A stretch of DNA of 64,000 nucleotides from Arbacia lixula (GCA_963669155.1 OZ022585.1:24529511-24593510); one strand, 5' to 3'. Positions 1 through 12,029 are shown, counted from the first letter of the stretch. Notes: generated by a model from the letters alone, not told the origin. Numbers and translations are program-made.

Positions 1-124
1 AGCAGTTGCTAAGTCCTGGCTACTTCCACAACTATTGTATCTGTTTAGTGTATTGTGTATTAATCTACCAAACTCCTTTTTCAAAAGACTTTTAACAGCA
101 TGTTATTTAAATCCATTTTGAGTA

Positions 125-1165
125 ATGGAAACGATAGAGTCAAAAGAGACATTTTGTGTAATGACTATAATGAAGGGGGGGTTGAGAATGATTGATCCTT
201 GTACATTTCCTCATGCTCAGAAAATGTTTTGGGTTGCTAAACTTTTAGATGATAACAATGAAAGTACTTGGAAAGTGATAGAGTTGAAAACTTTATCCAA
301 TATTTGTGATGATATCCTGGCCCTCTTTAAGACAGATGCTCCAAATGGTGTTTTGGCAAAGATAAGAAATTGTCAGCTGGTAGAATCTATCAAGACATGG
401 TACCTATATAGGCAAAGTATGAACACAGAATTTGGTTTAAGTCAATATCACCTACAAGAACTTATTTGGTGGAATAGGAATGTTAGATTAAAGCATAAGA
501 CTATTTCTTTTATTTGATATGGTATGCTAAAGGTATACGTACAATCTCACAATTACATGATGGTTTCAGTAATGCCAAATTGTTTGAGGACCTAGTTATT
601 GAATTTGACATGCCAATTATAAGTGGGAAGAACTCTAAAGGGCATCAACCTAAAGAGAAAGAGTGGCTAAAAATCCATTCAGATAATTTTAGCTGTACGA
701 TTGCGACTCAACTGAGAAGTTTCTATTTCAGAGTTTTTTACAATGCCATTGGAGTTAGTGCTTTCTTGCACAAGATAGGGAAACAAGATGATTCTCCCAA
801 TTGTTACTTTTGCTCTGATCACCTGAAACTTTGTCTCATTTGTTTTGTGAGTGTACAAAAGCCATCCCGCTTTGGTAAAATTTGGTGGATAAAATTTTTA
901 CCAGTACTGACCTTAGACGAGATATCATTATTTCCAAATTGAATTATATATTTGGTGTACATGCAGGAACTAAACATGATGCGTGTATAAATCTTTTATT
1001 CTTATATCTAAAATTTTATATCCATACATGCAAGTTTCAAGAAAAAGAACTGATCGAGGTTTGAGGTATTTACCACAATGGTGAAATCTAAGCTGAAGTT
1101 AGAGTATAAGATAGCTCAAAAAAACAAAAAACTGAATGTTCACTTTAAGAATTTAAGAAATGGAC
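125..1165 (+). pseudogene. L1/Tx1-type LINE, C-terminal part of ORF2 (relic)
   Basis: This is the region downstream of the reverse transcriptase domain in a non-LTR retrotransposon ORF2. The first frame carries GGLRMIDPCTF, the conserved GGL-M-I segment after the RT thumb. A second frame (514-942) carries FLHKIGKQDDSPNCYFC, the cysteine-bearing C-terminal segment typical of L1/Tx1 proteins. A third frame (882-1064) carries LYLKFYIHTCKFQ, and a fourth stretch to about 1165 still reads as the basic tail. Coding sense is therefore spread over at least three frames with stops between them, so it cannot be functional. It differs clearly in sequence from the L1-type copy that begins at 1874, so it is a separate family. 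The 5' end lies outside the window. The 3' side runs into a MITE at 1183. Confidence 0.8.
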
Positions 1166-1182
1166 TATTAAGTTGTAATATG

Positions 1183-1744
1183 TTTTTCACACTGGCAAAA
1201 ATTAGCCCCGTACTATCCTTAGCCCCGTACTATCCCTAGCCCCGTAATATTTTTTGAAGCTTTTCACACTGGCGTTTCTTAGCCCCGTACTATTTCTTAA
1301 ACCCGACTAGCTGTTCTCACTCGAAATCGTTAGCCCCGGACTTTCTTGACAGTTTATGAATATTTATGAGTGTACGTCTTGCACACCGGCTCTTTACCAC
1401 TCCACATCAAGGTCACTCGCCCGTCGGGCCTTATCGGATTGGTTTCGGCGTTTCGGCCTTGAGAGCTGACACCGCATTTCCTTAGCCCCGTACTATTTTT
1501 CGTTTCTGTTCACACTGGCGCTCTTAGCCCCGGACTATTTGGCTTGGCCCTGCAATTGCGGTGTTAGCCCTGCTTTTTTGCAGGGCCAAATAATTCCGGA
1601 TTATTGGTGGGGCTAGCCTACTTTGGTAAAAACCAATGTGAACAGAAAGTGGTCTAAGCTTAGCCCCATACTATAGGTGGGGCTAAGGCCCCCCTTAGCC
1701 CCACCTATAGTACGGGGCTAAGGAAATTTTTGCCAGTGTGAAAA
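1183..1744. mobile_element. MITE / foldback element with GCCCCGTACTAT repeats
   Basis: Both ends carry the same inverted terminal sequence, TTTTCACACTGGCAAAAATT followed by AGCCCCGTACTAT. Near-copies of the terminal block recur inside at about 1262-1291 and 1507-1535. The right side holds a tight foldback at about 1659-1724, built from CTTAGCCCCxxACTATAGGTGG and its complement. No coding potential is seen. The target duplication is unclear because the inverted match seems to extend into the flanks. It is a non-autonomous DNA transposon of unassigned superfamily, inserted in or beside the 3' end of the LINE relic. Confidence 0.8.
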
Positions 1745-1842
1745 GCATATAAGTGAGCTGGATTTAATGGCTCGATTCCTTCTTTGGGATAAGACTCAAT
1801 ATATTTGTTTGCATAACCTTGGAAGACATGTGGTGTGGTGTA

Positions 1843-1873
1843 TGTGTATGTGTGTGTGTGTGTGTGTGTGTGT
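1843..1873. repeat. (TG)n microsatellite
   Basis: TG dinucleotide tract that ends exactly where recognisable L1-type coding sequence (LIDIWRERNP) begins. Confidence 0.9.
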
Positions 1874-4800
1874 TAATTGATATATGGAGGGAACGGAACC
1901 CACGGACGAGGAAATTTACTTTTAGACAAAATAATCCATTGGTTCAAAGTCGTTAAGACTATTGGTTCATCTCAAAAGATTTAGAAACTATAGTTGGCAA
2001 TTGTGATATAATAACATGAATAGCTCCTGATCATTCCAGCATATATTTTGAATTAAAATCTACTAAAAGTTATGGAAGATACGGAAAGTCGTATTGGAAA
2101 TTCAATAGCAGTTTATGCTTGGATAGAGATTTTGTTCAAGGAATGTCAGAGGAAATACGAACTGTAGAAAGTAAGTGGTTAAAGGAATTCGAATCTAAAT
2201 CGTCTTTTGGGGATTTTCTAAAAATGAAAATGAGAAGTTTTGCAATGAAGTTTTCAAGGAAAAAATCGAAAGAGAAAAGAACTTTTATAAAACAACTTGA
2301 GAATGATATAAAAACCCTGGAGAAAGATTTGGTGACCTCTTCTGAAAGTTCTACAATTATTAATGATATTGACAATAAAAAGAGTCAGCTAAAGAAATTG
2401 TATAATAACAGTGTAGAGGGACTTAAAGTTAGGTCAAGAGCAGCTTGGTGTTAAGAAGGTGAACAGAATAAAGAATATTTTGAGCAGTTACTTCAGTGGA
2501 ATAAAAAGAAAACAATTATTAGGGAACTGTACAATGAGAATGGGGAAATAACAAAAGAGAAAAATGGTATCATGCAAATAATTCGTTCTTTTTATGACAA
2601 TTTGTACTCTGAAAAATCATTGACAAGAGATGTATTCATTGATAATATGTGTAAGAACACCCCCAAATTAGACAATGTAAGCAAAAGTTCTTGTGAGGGG
2701 AAAGTCACTATAGATGAATGTTATAAAGCGTTAAAGAGTATGAAAATTAATAAATCTCCTGGCAATGATGGATTCACAGTCGAATTTTATCTAACGTTTT
2801 GGCCACTGATAGGAAAGCTGTTGGTTGAAGTTTTTAATGAAGCTGTTGATACGGGAAGACTGTCGACATCTCAGAAACAAGGTGTAATCACTTTGGTAGG
2901 AAAAGAAGGCAAAAATCCATTATATATCAAAAATTATAGACCGATCACATTATTAAATGCAGACTATAAGATACTCGCAAAGGTTATGGCAACCCGAATA
3001 ATAGATGTTTTAGATGAAATTATTCATTTAGATCAAGTGGGTTATATGAAAAATAGATATATTGGAGAAGCAATACGTCTGATAGACGATATGATTTTTC
3101 ATAGTATTAATAGTAATGAGGAGGATATTTTCTTAATAGCAGTTGATTTTGAAAAGGCGTTTGACTCTATTTCTCACAATTTCCTTTTCAAAGCTCTAGA
3201 ATCATTTGGCTTTGGTCCGTCTTTTTGTTCATGGATTAAAACAATGTACAATGGAATAAGTAGTTGTGTGATGAATGGAGGTGTCTCGACAGGGTATTTT
3301 GATATTAAGCGAGGGGTAAGGCAAGGTGACCCACTTTCTCCTTATTTGTTCCTCCTAGTAATTGAGATATTAGCACATACAATAAGAAACGATAACGTAA
3401 TCAAAGGTATAGAGTTTGGTGATTTTGACATTCGACAAGTCTTGTACGCTGATGACATGACTTTATTTGTTAAAAATATAAGTTCAATTTTAAGATTAAA
3501 GGATATTTTTCAGGCTTTTTTTTTAATCAAGTGGGCTAAAAGTTAATATTGAAAAAACAAATGTCATGAGGTAAGGGGAAAGTATTGACGGTTCGCAATC
3601 ACTTCCCATGGGCAATAGAGTGACAGAAGTGAAAATTTTAGGAGTTTATTTTTCATTGGATATTAACATTAGGGAGGAACTTAATCATAAAGAGATACTT
3701 AGTAAAATTAAAAGGCTTCTGGGTTGGTGGAAGCAAAGGGATCTGACCATTATGGGGAAAATTCATTTACTTAAAACTTTTGCTCTCTCCAAACTGAATT
3801 ACGTCTCTTCAGCTTTAGTTGTGCCCAAATGGGTGGTAGCTGAAATTAAAAAGTTATGTTTTGAATTTATATGGAATGGGAAATATCGTATCAAAAGAGC
3901 GATCTGTTACCAAGATTATGGTGATGGAGGTTTAAGAATGATTGATTTTGATTTATTTGTGAAAACCCAAAGGCTTATGTGGCTGAAGAGACTTCTGTAT
4001 GGAGAAAGGAATATGGGATGGAAATTGTATTTTGACCATATCTTTAGGATGGTTGGGGGAAGATTTGTTTCCCATTGCAATTATGATATGAAACTACTTA
4101 CAGTCAAAGCACCAATATTTTATTTAGAAATGTTAAAAGCATGGCAGGATATGGAGAGCTGTAGGAATTTTCAAGAAGGGAAAACTAATCCAATAATTTT
4201 TAATAATAAAAACAAAATAATTTTTCATGAAGAATTGTATAAGAAAAATATTTATTTAGTTGACCACATTCTCAATAAGAATCAAATCAGACCACTGGCA
4301 TACTTTCAGAATTTAGGTCTATGTAGTGATAACATAGCTAAGATTTGGGAAATGTGCAATGTTATTTTAAAGAGCGGGAAATTTGATGGGGTGCCAGACA
4401 AATGCTACTCAGTAGATGTACGAGATTTTAATATTACTTTAAAGATATCAGAAAATACGATCCTTTTGAGAGACCTAACATCAAGAAAGGTCTACGATCA
4501 TTTTATAACAGATTTGCAACGTTTATAACTTTATACACTTTAAAAATTTGGGATGGTCAAAATGATTTTGAATTCTCATAAAGGGAACTAAAGATATATT
4601 TATAAAACCCAGAACCACAACGCTTTTGTTAAAGATTAAGGAATTTCAGTACAAATTACTCCACGGAGCAACTTATACACAAGAACATCTATTAAGATTT
4701 GGTTTTGTTGAAGACGACCAGTGTTCTTTAAGACTTTCTGTAAACAAATGACGGAGTCATATTTGCATTTATTTTGGGACTGTGTATATGTCAAGCCCCT

Positions 4801-5482
4801 GTGGCAGGGAGTGATTGAAAGATTTGGGCTTGTAGAACTACAAAATGTAAAGTGGGAAAATGTTCATGTTGGAATACTGGGAAACTCATTTAGGATTAAG
4901 TGCTGCAATACATTCATTTTTACAATTAAGTATATCATATATCGGTCAAGATCAGTGGGTGCAGTTCCTAAGTTAGATAGATTGTTTAAAATAATATTGG
5001 AATATAAGGATGAGGATAAAGAGTTGGCTATAAAAAGAAACAAACTATGTAAACATCTACAAAAATGGGAAAGTATTAAATTACAACCAGTGTCAAGACA
5101 TTTATCTTCAGATTCAATTCATCAAGACTGAAAGCAGTCGGTGGGTGCTGGTGTGTGCATGTGGGTGTGTGTCGTGTGGTCGATGGATGTGTGTGCAGAT
5201 GTATTTTTTTTTTTTTTTTTTTTTTTTGGGGGGGGGGGTCGGGTCGGGGTGATAAAGGTTTATGTGTGCATGCATGTCTTCTTTTCTTCTTTTTCTTTCT
5301 TCATGTGTATATAAGGGGTTTCTTTCTTCCTTGTTTTGCTCATTAACTGATGTTTTATCAAAGAAAATTATGCTGTAGAAACAAAATGAAGACTTGTATT
5401 ATATTATTTTGCTTATATTGATTTATATGGATGTATTGATGCTTATTTTGAATGAAATCCCCAATAAAAACATGAAAAAAAA
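1874..5482 (+). mobile_element. 5'-truncated L1-type LINE, copy 1
   Basis: Non-LTR retrotransposon copy that starts inside the apurinic-endonuclease domain and runs through the reverse transcriptase, C-terminal domain, 3' UTR and a short A tail (ends with AATAAAAACATG then A9). It belongs to the same family as the minus-strand copy at 28266-32325: DIWR..NP, the RT core and the zinc-knuckle-like C terminus all align. The 3' UTR holds a TG-rich stretch (5145-5195), a long T run and a G run (5227-5238). The 5' edge abuts a (TG)n tract, the usual outcome of incomplete target-primed reverse transcription. Confidence 0.88.
1877..5131 (+). pseudogene. ORF2 endonuclease/reverse transcriptase (broken)
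   Basis: Domains in order are the tail of the endonuclease (FTFRQ, APDHS), a coiled linker (2119-2454), the RT (2572-3546) and the C-terminal region (3608-5131). The RT keeps FLIAVDFEKAFDSISH with its catalytic Asp, RGVRQGDPLSPYLF, and the YADD box in VLYADDMTLF. The C-terminal part keeps GGLRMIDFDLF and a HLFWDCVYVKPLW segment. Breaks visible are a frameshift near 1945, an in-frame TAA at 2452-2454 where the other copy has Trp, and frame changes between 3546 and 3608 and between 4528 and 4721. The catalytic motifs are intact, so this is a recently decayed copy rather than an ancient one. Confidence 0.85.
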
Positions 5483-5692
5483 AGTGTGTGTGTGTGTGTG
5501 TGTGCGTGTGTATGTGTGTGTGTAGGTCGTAGGTGTGTGTGTGTGTGTGTGGGTGTGTAGGTGTGTGTGTGTGGGGGGGGGGGGGTACACGTATAGATAC
5601 AAATTGTACACTTTGTTTGTAATTATTTACCGGTACCATGCAATTGATTATGGATGAAATCCTGAATAAAAACATGTTTGGAAAAAAAAAAA
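5483..5692 (+). mobile_element. Second L1-family 3' UTR tail in tandem
   Basis: Directly after the A tail of copy 1 comes another TG tract (5483-5572), a G run (5573-5585), about 70 bp of unique sequence, then GATGAAATCCTGAATAAAAACATG and an A12 tail. The same order, (TG)n, G run, unique sequence, GAAATCxxxAATAAAxA and poly(A), ends copy 1 and the copy on the opposite strand at 28 kb. It is either a very short 5'-truncated insertion or a template-switch product. Confidence 0.65.
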
Positions 5693-7524
5693 ATACAAAT
5701 GTTTGTGCAACGTTACTAATTTACTTTGCAACGTTGTTCAGTTGAAAGGAAAACAATAAAAACATAAAGAAAAAAAACCTTTAGATCATGTGGGACTGTG
5801 ACTGTATAGCCTACAATCAAATTGAATATCAAATCAAATGAGCTTACCTACACGAACATAAAACTGCAGCGCGCTTTTGAGCTTGCAATTTGCATGCCGT
5901 TTGTCGACCTGTCGTCTGTGACGGCTACACAGTGAATCCGCCATTGTTGGTCACCCTCAATCTTCAACTGATAAACAAGCTGCACCAAACACGCTCCACA
6001 ACTCGTTCCTCCTAACTACGACCATACGACTCCTGCCAATCTCCCGCCTATCCCTCCACCTAACAAGAACCACATATCTTTGGGCCTTGCCCTGATCTCC
6101 GAGGCGAAGAATGGAGGAAGAAGAAGAAGAAGAAGTTGGTCACATAGACGGACACAGTCACAGTATCCGTCTATCGTGGCGAAAAAGAACATGATACATG
6201 AAGAAAGGCTCAACTCGGTTTGTTATTGACAAACCGAACCTGACCATATTTAAGAACTCACCTTTCAGTCCTACTGCATTTGATGACGTTAGAAGAGGCT
6301 TAACTCAAAATTTGGTGTAGTAAACCGACGATAACGCACATTAAAGGTTCTGAATAACTATTTTCAGGCCTTCTTTCCGCTCGCGAGCATCGCATCGTAC
6401 TAGCCCCGGGACTGCTCCCGCGCTGCGTGAGCGGGCTGGTCGCAGTAACGCGTCGTGTATTCGTACAGTGTAGCTTTTGGGACTTCCCCGATGACGCGCC
6501 TAGTTTGGCTTTAATTCCAGGCTGTTGTTTATTTCTGATTCCAACTGAGTCTAAATCTCAGACTAGTCACTGTATTTTTATCCCATTTTCTCAGTCCGTT
6601 CCTCGCTCTTGTGAGAGCTGGAGAAGAAATTAAGAGTGAAAGTCTGTTGCAACGAGACCCCTTTATTGAATAATTTGGATTAGAAATATCCAAAAGCCTG
6701 GAAGTCAGGCTAATAAGCGCCTTATGTTCGCAATGCAGGACCACACCTTGTACCCATCATGGACCTATCATGGATGGACTGCGCTCGGATAGACTTCCTT
6801 TGATCTATGAGGTCCGCCGCCTCATAACAATTCAAGACATTCAGGTGTTTTAAACAATTAGCTGTATTTCTAATTAGGTAGTGCCTTCCTCTGAATAATA
6901 TAAAAGACAATCTGTTTTGAGAAGCATGTCAACCGTTCAGCCTTCGCTGGGAGCTCGTAGCTGATCTATTTACACACACTGTGAATTAGTTTTGGGGTGA
7001 GCGAAGGGGAATTTTGAAAAAACTTGTAGAAAGAATTTGGTCCGTAACTTTTCCGGACACCTCCGCACACGAAATTGAGATTGTTTCCATGAAAGATTAA
7101 ACACTCAATAAACAATTTACAAGATATTTTTAAGGAAATATGATTCGGAAATGTGCGATATGGAGGCATTTCTCTGGCATGTTTTCTACAGTATTCTCCT
7201 TTTATCACAAAAACGAAGCAACAATATAATCTGAAATTCACAGAATCGTATCTTTATAAGATGTAATACTACTGCACATGCACTTCAGTTCATGAAGTGG
7301 TTCTGAAATCTTCTGCGCATACAGAATATATATTCCTCAAAATGCATCCTACATTTTGTCATGCTTGTTTGGCGGCGGATCTCCCTCGATCAAAGAGCCA
7401 AACGCGTCAAATATTCCATTGTGATATCAATGCACGCGACTGCTGTAGGAATAAATTACACTTCGTGCTGACTCCATTCCTTACACCTCTCTGCTGTACC
7501 ACAGTCTATCGGCAGCGCTCGCTC
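5693..7524. other. Non-coding stretch, no gene recognised
   Basis: Only short frames without recognisable domains. A CpG-rich patch lies at about 6370-6500 and a (GAA)n-like run at 6112-6136. I see no splice-supported exon and no known repeat here. Confidence 0.4.
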
Positions 7525-7673
7525 TAGTCTAGGTTCTAGACGTATTTTATCAGCCCACAAAACTCAGGCTGGCGATCGCGCGATCACTCGATATCGTTAT
7601 CGTTGCGCTGAGTTTCGTCGCGCGCTGTGTATGCGAATGCGGGGCTGATAATATACGTCTAGAACCTAGACTA
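7525..7673. mobile_element. 149-bp MITE with 9-bp target duplication (family A, copy 1)
   Basis: Terminal inverted repeats start TAGTCTAGGTTCTAGACG and extend with one mismatch through TATCAGCCC (about 30 bp). The element is flanked by the perfect 9-bp direct repeat CGCTCGCTC (7516-7524 and 7674-7682). It has no coding capacity and its centre is CpG-rich. The 9-bp duplication fits Mutator-like (9-11 bp) or Merlin-like (8-9 bp) transposition. A related element with the same TIR start lies at 13008-13315. Confidence 0.85.
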
Positions 7674-7788
7674 CGCTCGCTCGTTCTACAGTACGACTAT
7701 TCAAAACGTTAGCGTTTTATTTTTCGCGTGCATGCAGATTTTGCTGCACTAGATTATGAATGAATGCATGCTCATGAGATCATGTGCT

Positions 7789-8009
7789 GGGGGGTGTTTC
7801 ACCAAGATGTTCGTAAGTTACGAACACTGAACTATACGGTATAGTTGAAAGTGGTTACGAACGACTTTACGAACGACTGGTGATCCCTTCTTGTGCTAAA
7901 TGCAATACCACACTCTGTTCACTGAGAATCTGACTTAGCACAAGAGGGGATAACTAGTCGTTCGTAAAGTCATTCGTAACTTACGTACAGCTTGGTGAAA
8001 CACCACCCT
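7789..8009. mobile_element. Palindromic MITE (GGTGTTTCACCAAG termini)
   Basis: Left end GGGTGTTTCACCAAG then GTTCGTAAGTTACGAA. The right end is the near-perfect reverse complement (CTTGGTGAAACACCACCC). Subterminal TTACGAACGACTTTACGAACGAC matches on the other arm, so arms of about 90 bp surround a unique centre. No protein is coded. The target duplication is not resolved. Confidence 0.85.
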
Positions 8010-8082
8010 GGTGTCTTTTTAAGACAGGGATCGAGATTAAATCTTTCTTAATAAGTATTTTCATATTCATCTATTTTACTTT

Positions 8083-8406
8083 TTGAACATACCATTTTTT
8101 CAACCTCTCCTTGTAGAAGGGTCAGCTTGGATCCATCAAAATATCAACCATGTTCAAATCCAAAATGCATGAGACATGACGAAGTTGTAAGCGATCCTAA
8201 CCAGCCAATCATAGTCCGAGACAGTTGAATCGCCGGTGGGATGACGTTATTAAGATCACAGACTATGATTGGCTGGTTAGGATCGTTCACAACTTCGTCA
8301 TAGGCCTATGTCTCACGCATTTTGGATTTGAACACGGTTGATATTTTGCTGGATCCTAGCTGACCCTTCTACAAGGAGAGGTTGAAAAATACTGGTATTT
8401 TCAAAC
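8083..8406. mobile_element. Foldback element with arms of about 130 bp
   Basis: The left arm starts near TTTTTCAACCTCTCC and runs through TCAAATCCAAAATGC and CTAACCAGCCAATCATAGTC. The right arm is its inverted copy, ending GGAGAGGTTGAAAAA. The two arms are separated by only about 45 bp, giving a long hairpin. The arms differ at several positions, so this is an old copy. No coding potential. Confidence 0.8.
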
Positions 8407-9050
8407 ATTACAATAGATTCCGCTTCAGATGATCTATAAGTGTAGGGAGCTCAAAAGCGATTGACTTGAAATATAGAGTTTAATTTCATTTTTCTTTTTC
8501 TTTTTTTATATAGAACCACATATTTATCTCGAATTTGCAATATTTGTTTGCCTGTTTTAATTGAATGTTTTTTCACACTTTGTAAATTTCGACCTCCAAC
8601 ATACAGTTGCAAAAGAAAGCGTACGAAAATATGGTTTATTCATGGAGATATCGCAGTTTGAAATGGAGACCTTTTCCACGGTTCGAGAGGTCAAGTGAAG
8701 GTCACGACTACCGAGCTGAAAATAAGATAAGCGGGCCTGCCGACTGGCTGACCAATTTCCAGTTGAATTTAACCAGTGGAAACCAGTTGAAGTCACTTCG
8801 TAATTGCAATTTGTGCATGGGCAGATATTGCTGGTAGAAAATGACGTCAGGCATTTCACCATTTACAGAGTAAAATATGGCCACATTTCAATTTATGATC
8901 ACGCAAATGATGGCAACAGCTATTCAGCTCACCAGCTTCACCTACTGAAAGAACATTCCACCATGTACATCTGCTTTTGTCTTATGTGCATCTTGCTTTT
9001 GTGCATCATTTAACACAGCATCAATAAAAAAAAAATACCAGTCAGCACGC
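8407..9050. other. Non-coding stretch
   Basis: No recognisable gene. Around 8745-8800 there are CAGTTGAA/CCAGTGGAAACC motifs like those in the repeat at 10735-11350, so it may hold a fragment of that family. Confidence 0.35.
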
Positions 9051-9054
9051 AGTC

Positions 9055-10690
9055 TAGTATCCCCCGTGGTATCAAATCATATAAGTATGTTGATGACATG
9101 ACCATGGTTGAATGCTGTAAATTTAACCAACCATTTTACATGCCAACAGCCTGCAACCTTGCAGCATGGTCAACTGAAAACAATATGAAACTTACTAAAT
9201 CCTGCTAAATGTACGCGAATGGAGGTCAATTTCTTGCGGTCTCCTCCTATCCCAACGCCCATCATGCTTGCTAACCACAACCTGGAGCTGGTACACAGCA
9301 GGATTGGGCGTCACAATCCAAATTGATCTGAATGGGACCTACATATGAATGACATTACCAAACGAGCAAATGGCAAGCTACATATGCTCCGTTTACTGAA
9401 ACGTTTTTGTTTAACGATACGTGACTTGTACATGAGGGCTATATCCGCCCCGTTATTGAGTACGGCGCCCCAGTATGGAGCGATGGCATTACCCAGAAGC
9501 AATCCTCTGACCTAGAGAAAATACAAAAACGTACTTTACGGATCATACTAGGAAGGCAATATGTTTCATACGAAAACGATCTTTTATCCTTTCCATTACA
9601 GATTCTAGATAGCAGAAGACAAAAAATGTGTCTGAAATTCGCTAAAAACACTACGCAATTTAGAAACTGCCTTCCCCAAACACCTCAGCATGAAAGAAAT
9701 CTTAGACGGCTATATAAACTCCCGGAACTAAGTTTTAGAACAAACCGAATGAAATACAGCCCAATTCCATCGCTGGTGCGCCTGTACAACTCAAACTCAA
9801 ATAACTTCGCCATTGTACTTTGTTCATATTGCGTAGTACGCTACCACTTGGTGTAAAATATCTTTGAGAACTGGAGAATATGTCACCAAAACAGGCATCT
9901 CTGTAATCACTATTACGATATATGAAGTTGCTACCGCTTTCTCGGACCAATTCAATTTTTGTCCTTCCATCAGACTGTACAATTTATAATGTATAATAAT
10001 CTAATTAAAAAAAGTAATACATGTATATCTAAAATGACTGATATAGGGTTTGGGACGTTGTTTTTTGTGGTAAGAAGTAATATTCTATAACAGGTATAGT
10101 CATCTTCGGAGAATCAGGATAAAAGAATTATGGCAGTTTATGTAATTGTCCTATGTTTACCCTTTACAATATGTTTGTGTTTACCCCTTAATCTTGAAGT
10201 AATAATTTCCGTCCAAAATCATGTGCATAATTTTTTTAATATATATTTCTTAAGTTAGTAATAGTGCGATGAATGCAGAAGGATAAGAGAATTATGGCAG
10301 CTTATTTGATTGTTCTACATTTACCCTTTAAGATATGTCATGTTTACTCTTCGATCTTGAAATAAGGATTTCCGTACAAAATCATGTGCATAATTTGTAG
10401 GGTTTTTTTTCTTTTGTACATTTCTTAGATTAGTAATAATTGGACGAACGCAGATAAAATAACATTCTTTACACTCTTATCACCTACAGTAAAAAGTAAA
10501 TAGTAAATAGTAAATTCCATTCTAATGTGCATAGATAATTATGTACAGAATCCTATTCTAATGTTTATATATGTTTATATACAATTATGTACAGTATTGT
10601 AAGGTCACACGCAATTCGGCCTGCGAGCCGCGAAGTGTTTCTGTCTTGTACCGTTGTTGTTTTTATCCTAATAAACCATTTTCTATCTAT
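9055..10690 (+). pseudogene. CR1-like LINE relic (RT C-terminus plus 3' UTR)
   Basis: Starts with YVDDMTMVE, the RT catalytic box, followed over several frames by ENNMKL, PTPIMLANHNLEL, DITKRANGKLHMLRLLKRF, a VIEYGAPVW-like segment, IQKRTLRIILGRQYVSYENDLLSFP and MCLKFAKNTTQFRNCLP. This order is the end of the RT and the C-terminal region of CR1-group non-LTR elements. Frameshifts and stops interrupt it, so it is dead. The 3' UTR continues through two copies of a sequence of about 160 bp to a GC-rich patch (CAATTCGGCCTGCGAGCCGC) and an AATAAACC end with a TCTATC tail at about 10690. Confidence 0.75.
10112..10455. repeat. Tandem duplication, two units of about 165 bp
   Basis: The block containing AGAATTATGGCAG, TTTACCCTTTA, ATCTTGAA and CAAAATCATGTGCATAATTT occurs twice (from about 10115 and 10287) with modest divergence. 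It lies within the 3' UTR of the CR1-like relic. Confidence 0.75.
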
Positions 10691-10734
10691 TCAGTGGATT
10701 GTCCGACTATGGCGTAAATTTTAAGAACTGGTCT

Positions 10735-11350
10735 ATTTTTTTTTTACTGGTTTCAATGGGGAAATTGGAACATTTCCAGAAGAAACCTAAGGGTTTTCAG
10801 TTAAACACTAACGATTTTCAGTTGAAACCAAAAGGATTTCCAGTTGAAACCATTTGACTAATTAAGCACATTAGCTCAAGAAACTGTATAAAACTTTTTT
10901 TGTCATGTTTATGAAGTCATAGACCTTAATCAGTCATATATTTAAGGCTCCAGCATAATATTTTAAACCAAAAAGTATTGAACATAATTGCTGTTTAACT
11001 ACATTATCACTAATAAACATGTTTGATTTTTAAAGTTTTTCATCAAAGTCGTTCTCTTTTTTTTCTTTTCTTTTTCTTTGGGTAGATATTACAGCAGATG
11101 TCTTCGTGAAGATATGACTATCAACTGATTTTTTTTCCCAGTTGATTTCCAGATGGATTGGATATCCAGTAGAATTTTCAGTTGAAATGGATTTCCAGTC
11201 GGATTTCCACTTCAATGATTTCGAGCTATAGTTAAGTTATTAACTGAAAATATTCAACTGGAAATTGTTGTCAACTAGTTTCTGATTTTTTAAGTGGAAC
11301 CATCCCAACTGCATGGTGCCAGTTGAAACCAATGGAAACCAGTTAAAACA
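10735..11350. repeat. Degenerate inverted repeat rich in CAGTTGAAACC
   Basis: Starts TTTTACTGGTTTC and ends GAAACCAGTTAAAA, which are inverted matches. Between them the motifs CAGTTGAAA, CCAGTTGAT and AACTGGAAAT recur many times in both orientations. Probably an old non-autonomous element with repeated subterminal transposase sites. No coding sequence. Confidence 0.5.
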
Positions 11351-12029
11351 AATAGGATTCACAATTGGTTTGGGCAGGATCGACAATACAGGCCATTTGC
11401 ATGATTGGCTAGTGTCTCCATGCAACGTATTTTTTAAAATTGACATTGGGGACCCCGCAGTGGTGCCGATATTCTTATGATTAAAACCAATTGTTTTCTT
11501 TGAGACGCATGCCGTCAATAGCATTAATAGAAGGTTTGTTTTTTCTTGTTGTTGATATGCTATACTTATTGCCTTTGGCCTGTTTAATACCACATTTAGT
11601 TTCTAACGAGATATAAATTCTGATTATCCTGTAATCATTGGCTATCTCTCAAGTAATCACGTTTTTCGTTCATTTACAGGATGGAGCACGCTATCCTTAC
11701 TGGGTGTATGCCTAAAATTTCTTTGTAAATAATAATGTGTTGTCTTCCATCCGCAAATGTTGTACCACTCAGCTGATATGTTGCTCTATGCGGGAGACCA
11801 ATATTTGAACAGAGAAACAGAGACAACTCTTGTTCCCCTCTTTCCAACACTATCGATATAAATTATCAAAATGCATAAATTCATAAATTACAGATCAATT
11901 TTCAATTTAGTACTATATGAAGGTTTTTAGGCATAGTTGGTGGAACCGTGCGGGGCTGATGAGCGCTGAGTGTATAATGTGATGTGTACACGCACGTGAT
12001 GGACGAAATGTTGAACATTTCCATCTTTG

